A DNA stretch of 6,451 bases from UMGS1783 sp900555065 (GTDB lineage: Bacteria > Bacillota > Clostridia > Oscillospirales > UMGS1783). The stretch's first letter is position 1. Every line of letters begins with the position of its first letter. This document shows positions 3,363 to 6,451 of this stretch, piece by piece. The notes under the pieces were generated by a model, which worked only from the letters and a program-made list of their open reading frames with translations, did not search any database and was not told where the DNA came from. The position numbers and the translations under genes are program-made. The stretch spans positions 1 through 6,451 of the forward strand of contig CALKPL010000021.1 of NCBI GenBank assembly GCA_937991645.1, given 5' to 3'.

Positions 3363-6287
3363 TTACCTTGTACCACAATGACGCTTTCTGCGGTAAATTA
3401 CAGTCGCGGCCAAAACGGTACAGGAAACCAACATAAGGCCAATCCAAAGGGCGATATTGCTGTTGTCTCCGGTCTGCGGAGACTGTGTATTATCATTTGA
3501 TTCCACCGCCCCGCACACGGTGCAAACGCCGTCCTGGAACGCATGGGCCGTCTTCGGAAGCGCTTCGCCCTTTTCCACGATTTCACCGCACACCTTGCAG
3601 ACCCGGTCGCCCGTGTATCCCTCTGCCGTGCAGCTGGCTTCCCTGGCGTCTTTCAATTCCGTCTCACCGTGGCCCAGGGCGGCGCCGTACGCAAAGGTCT
3701 CCGTTCCCTTTTCGCCGCACACGCAGGAGTAGTAGTAGGTTGCGGCCTCCGTACAGGTGGCGGCGCTGGCAAGATACCGGTCGGAAGTTACCTGCTGGTC
3801 GTATACATGCCGATGGACTTCCATGCCAGCCGCGGGAACGCCGTTCACCATGATCATCCCTTCGCCTGCGTCGAAGAGGGCGTCGTCCCATAATCCCTCG
3901 TACAGCACGGTTCCGTCCGCGTCGTAAATCCGTACGGTTTCTTCAAGCGAAACCTCCATGCTGCCAGTATAAAGAAGCTCGGAATAGCTGCTCAATCCTC
4001 TGAAGTTTAACCTCAGATCCCCGGTGAGCACGATCCTTTCCGCGCCGATACCGCCCGTATAGAATGTTCCGGTAAAGCTGCCGCCGTCGAGGGTAACCGT
4101 ACCGGTCGTGGTGATGCCGATTCTCGCTTCCGAAAGAGAAACGTCGCTGTCTATGATATCGACGTCGCCATAGGCACCCATCAGAATATCAATCAAACCG
4201 GCGGAAATCGCGCTGTTTTCGATTCGGACGTCCTGGCCTGAGATTGCCATGTTGCAGTCAGAACACGAAAAATCGATCCCGGTTATAAGGACGTCGTGAT
4301 CAGTGTAGATTGCATAATCGCTTCCAAGAATCTCGAGGCTTGCGGTCTCCGCGCCCTCTCCGCGCACAGTGAGGACGCCCTCTGAGACAATGCTCCCGTT
4401 TCCCGCGTCATAGATCTTCGCGCTCCCCTCGACCACAACGGTGGCGCCGTAAGGCAGCAGGATCAGGTCGTCCAGGTCAGGATCGTCGTTGTAAAGAAGG
4501 AATCCGTCCTTCAGGGTGAGGGTTTTGCTGGCTTCGTCCCAGCTCCAAAGATCGTCCGCTCCCGGCGCAGGAGCAGGGTCCGCGGTGAAGTCCAGCGTCC
4601 CCGTCGCGATGCTTCCGGCAGGGATCACCTCTACCTCCAGCCGGCAGAGCCCAGTCTCCATCTCGTCATACCCTTCAAACGCAAGGTAGTAGACGCCGTC
4701 CTCCGGTACGGTGTAGAGGGCCGACTCGCCGTCGCCACGCATATTATCAGCATTAAAATCTGTAAGGCGTGTAAAGCCGCCGCTGCCATCCTCCTGATAA
4801 ATCTCAAGATATGTGTCGCAGTCGCTGCTGTCGGCGCTGTAGAACCTCATCCGCAGGAAATCGCCCTGTTTCAGATCGACTTTCAGGAGCTCCGCGAACA
4901 ATGTATAACCCTCGACGGTATAGAGCACCGCGCCCTCGCCGCCAAGATCCACCTCGGCGCTGTAGGGAAGCGTTGTGGTCTCTGTAAGAGCTGCAAAGCC
5001 CTCCTCTATCGTCATATCTTCCGGCGCGGCGACGGCGCTGATATTCAGGCTGCAAAGACCCATCTCATCTTCATCATATCCAAGGAAGGCCAGATAATAG
5101 GTCCCCGCTTCTGGCAGGATATACTTCGCTGATTCACCATATCCGTTGGAATTGTTACTGTCAAAACGTTTAACTTCGGAAAACCGGCCGGGCGACTCCT
5201 CACGGTAGATTTCGATCACCGTGTCGATTCTCTCGTCGCTGCCGCGGAAGGCCATATTCAGCATCTGGCCGTCCGCCACTTCCACCTTGAGGAGCTTTCC
5301 GTATGTGAAATCGCCGCCTCCCAGATCACAGTGCACCGAGCCCTCGCCGCCAAGATCCACCTCGGCGCTGTAGGGAAGCGTTGTGGTCTCTGTAAGAGCT
5401 GCAAAGCCCTCCTCTATCGTCATATCTTCCGGCGCGGCGACGGCGCTGATATTCAGGCTGCAAAGACCCATCTCATCTTCATCATATCCAAGGAAGGCCA
5501 GATAATAGGTCCCCGCTTCTGGCAGGATATACTTCGCTGATTCACCATATCCGTTGGAATTGTTACTGTCAAAACGTTTAACTTCGGAAAACCGGCCGGG
5601 CGACTCCTCACGGTAGATTTCGATCACCGTGTCGATTCTCTCGTCGCTGCCGCGGAAGGCCATATTCAGCACCTGGCCGTCCGCCACTTCCACCTTGAGG
5701 AGCTTTCCGTATGTGAAATTGCCGTCGCCCAGATCATAGCGCACCGTGCCCGCGCCGCCCAGGTCCACCTCGGCGTTGTAGGGAAGCGAAGTCGTTTCCG
5801 TAAGGGCCGCGAAACCTGCTTCCAGCGTAATCGGATCGTTGGATTCCGGGATTTCGGTCCCCCGGCCGGTGGAAACCGTGAGCGTCTTGCTGAGCGTATT
5901 ATTATCTGTCTGTCCGTTCAGTTTATAAGTACACCCGATATCGAAGCTTATCGTACCAGCCTCGGCATCCTCCGCCGATACGACGTAAGAACACGATAGT
6001 TTTTCGGATGAGTTTCCGGGCAGCAAATTATTATATATAGCGATATACCCATTGTCCAGAGAATACTCAGAGATAGTCTCCGAGCTGTTATTCGTGACAG
6101 AGATGATAATATCCACCTCTTCCCCCTCCACGTAATATTCGCCGTTTTGAGGGGAGCTTGTTACTTCATAATTCAGGGTAACGCCGTTCGTATCTGTTAC
6201 CTCCTGCGCCTGCGCAAAAGCCGTTATCGGCGTCAGCGACAGAATCAGCAGCAGGCTGAGCAGTGTGGCCAGCAATCGCTTTTTCAT
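3363..6287 (-). CDS. Secreted, probably sortase-anchored multi-domain surface protein
   Basis: This is a 974-residue exported protein. Residues 1-25 are a signal peptide (MKKR, a long Leu core, Ala-Phe-Ala cleavage site). Residues ~36-138 look like an Ig/CARDB-type beta sandwich. Residues ~152-557 hold three repeats of about 136 residues ending in 'GTYYLAFLGYDEDEMGLCSL'-type strands, as in PPC (bacterial pre-peptidase C-terminal) domains; the third has diverged in its second half. Residues ~560-820 start with a 'LWSWDEASKTLTL' motif and run as short repeated strands, like a right-handed beta-helix or carbohydrate-binding surface domain. Residues ~825-927 form a Cys/His-rich tail with CxC and two CxxC pairs. 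The end has SPQTGD (936-941), a hydrophobic helix (945-965) and RRKR, a variant cell-wall sorting signal. No catalytic residues are recognised, so adhesion or glycan binding is an inference. The ATG at 6287 is preferred over 6302 because GGAGG lies 7 bases before it. Confidence 0.9.
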   Translation of the reverse strand: MKKRLLATLLSLLLILSLTPITAFAQAQEVTDTNGVTLNYEVTSSPQNGEYYVEGEEVDIIISVTNNSSETISEYSLDNGYIAIYNNLLPGNSSEKLSCSYVVSAEDAEAGTISFDIGCTYKLNGQTDNNTLSKTLTVSTGRGTEIPESNDPITLEAGFAALTETTSLPYNAEVDLGGAGTVRYDLGDGNFTYGKLLKVEVADGQVLNMAFRGSDERIDTVIEIYREESPGRFSEVKRFDSNNSNGYGESAKYILPEAGTYYLAFLGYDEDEMGLCSLNISAVAAPEDMTIEEGFAALTETTTLPYSAEVDLGGEGSVHCDLGGGDFTYGKLLKVEVADGQMLNMAFRGSDERIDTVIEIYREESPGRFSEVKRFDSNNSNGYGESAKYILPEAGTYYLAFLGYDEDEMGLCSLNISAVAAPEDMTIEEGFAALTETTTLPYSAEVDLGGEGAVLYTVEGYTLFAELLKVDLKQGDFLRMRFYSADSSDCDTYLEIYQEDGSGGFTRLTDFNADNMRGDGESALYTVPEDGVYYLAFEGYDEMETGLCRLEVEVIPAGSIATGTLDFTADPAPAPGADDLWSWDEASKTLTLKDGFLLYNDDPDLDDLILLPYGATVVVEGSAKIYDAGNGSIVSEGVLTVRGEGAETASLEILGSDYAIYTDHDVLITGIDFSCSDCNMAISGQDVRIENSAISAGLIDILMGAYGDVDIIDSDVSLSEARIGITTTGTVTLDGGSFTGTFYTGGIGAERIVLTGDLRLNFRGLSSYSELLYTGSMEVSLEETVRIYDADGTVLYEGLWDDALFDAGEGMIMVNGVPAAGMEVHRHVYDQQVTSDRYLASAATCTEAATYYYSCVCGEKGTETFAYGAALGHGETELKDAREASCTAEGYTGDRVCKVCGEIVEKGEALPKTAHAFQDGVCTVCGAVESNDNTQSPQTGDNSNIALWIGLMLVSCTVLAATVIYRRKRHCGTR
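4933..5748 (-). repeat. 408-bp near-perfect tandem duplication inside the surface protein gene
   Basis: Copies at 4933-5340 and 5341-5748 are offset by exactly 408 bp (136 codons). By eye, 4933-5263 and 5341-5671 are identical over 331 bp. One base then differs (5264/5672, Met versus Val), 47 more bases are identical, and the last ~30 bases diverge. Identity at silent positions points to a recent duplication or gene conversion. The unit runs from mid-domain to mid-domain of the PPC-like repeats and keeps the frame. Confidence 0.95.
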
Positions 6288-6451
6288 TTTCCTTCCTCCC
6301 ATTTGAATTGAATTTCTCTCATATATAATCGAAGAGACGTCCGGATTGCGTTCATTTGCAGGTTCAGATATTCCTCGTCCCCAAACATCGCATAGTGGAC
6401 GCAGGCCCGGACAAAGATGTAAATCATCCCCTGAATAAAGTCCACCGGCAT
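6284..6451 (-). CDS. C-terminal end of a small regulator-like protein (possibly TetR family)
   Basis: On the - strand a frame is open from the window edge for 55 codons and stops with TGA at 6286-6284. It overlaps the surface protein start as ATGA. The gene's 5' part lies outside the window, so the Met at the edge need not be the true start. The visible end is helical: a hydrophobic helix with 'GMIYIFVRACVHYAMFG', an acidic Asp-Glu-Glu turn, then 'YLNLQMNAIRTSLRLYMREI' and a charged tail. A hydrophobic helix, acidic turn and final amphipathic helix fit the C-terminal ligand-binding half of TetR/AcrR regulators, but the DNA-binding part is not visible, so the family is a guess. The codon use matches the GC-rich neighbours. 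The overlap implies translational coupling with the surface protein. Confidence 0.6.
   Translation of the reverse strand: MPVDFIQGMIYIFVRACVHYAMFGDEEYLNLQMNAIRTSLRLYMREIQFKWEEGK
6291..6300 (-). promoter_or_regulatory. Ribosome binding site that decides the surface protein start
   Basis: On the - strand GGGAGGAAGG precedes the ATG at 6287, with GGAGG 7 bases away. The in-frame ATG at 6302 abuts this site and has nothing comparable upstream, so 6287 is the start. The site lies inside the end of the upstream coding frame. Confidence 0.85.

Noticed and set aside
3457..3893. Several + strand open frames opposite the surface protein C-terminus
   Set aside because: They are antisense to a well-supported coding frame with Cys-rich repeats and a sorting signal, and lack ribosome binding sites.
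4933..5748. Direct repeats as a CRISPR array or mobile element
   Set aside because: There are only two units of 408 bp, contiguous and in frame within one protein, with no spacers and no terminal inverted repeats.

Overview
The window looks like accessory DNA from a Gram-positive gut-type Clostridia (Oscillospiraceae/Ruminococcaceae-like) genome. This rests on strong purine-rich ribosome binding sites, a lipobox lipoprotein, a variant sortase signal (SPQTG, transmembrane helix, basic tail), a decayed TnpV gene of the kind carried by Firmicutes mobile elements, and a small CxCxxC protein that I recall mainly from Clostridia. The assignment is inference; no rRNA or phylogenetic marker is present.

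Layout, left to right. (1) Positions 1-1600, + strand: the 3' part of a gene with a Cys/His pattern like a secreted cysteine-peptidase-type domain, then a lipoprotein resembling periplasmic sugar-binding proteins. Most of this stretch is AT-rich, but the first ~57 bases and the last ~150 bases are GC-rich like the rest of the window, and both composition changes fall inside open reading frames. (2) Positions 1736-2424, + strand: a two-gene unit of a small CxCxxC protein and a Dabb (stress-responsive alpha/beta barrel) protein, GC-rich, followed by a GC-rich non-coding stretch with a candidate terminator. (3) Positions 2734-3160, + strand: the remains of a mobile element, mainly a TnpV pseudogene with two compensating frameshifts and two Trp-to-stop changes. 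(4) Positions 3220-3352: three successive hairpins, best read as terminators for the leftward gene. (5) Positions 3363-6287, - strand: a 974-residue secreted, probably wall-anchored protein with an N-terminal beta-sandwich-like region, three PPC-like repeats, a beta-helix-like region, a Cys-rich tail and a sorting signal. Two repeats sit in a nearly perfect 408-bp tandem DNA duplication. (6) Positions 6284-6451, - strand: the C-terminal end of a small helical protein, possibly a TetR-type regulator, whose stop codon overlaps the start of the surface protein gene (ATGA).

Functional links: the regulator-like tail and the surface protein are probably translationally coupled. The CxCxxC and Dabb genes form a probable operon, and the peptidase-like and lipoprotein genes form another. 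I see no CRISPR array, tRNA, rRNA or complete transposon. No part of the window makes a convincing case for a wholly new system; the mosaic first locus and the coupled regulator/surface-protein pair are the best candidates for follow-up.
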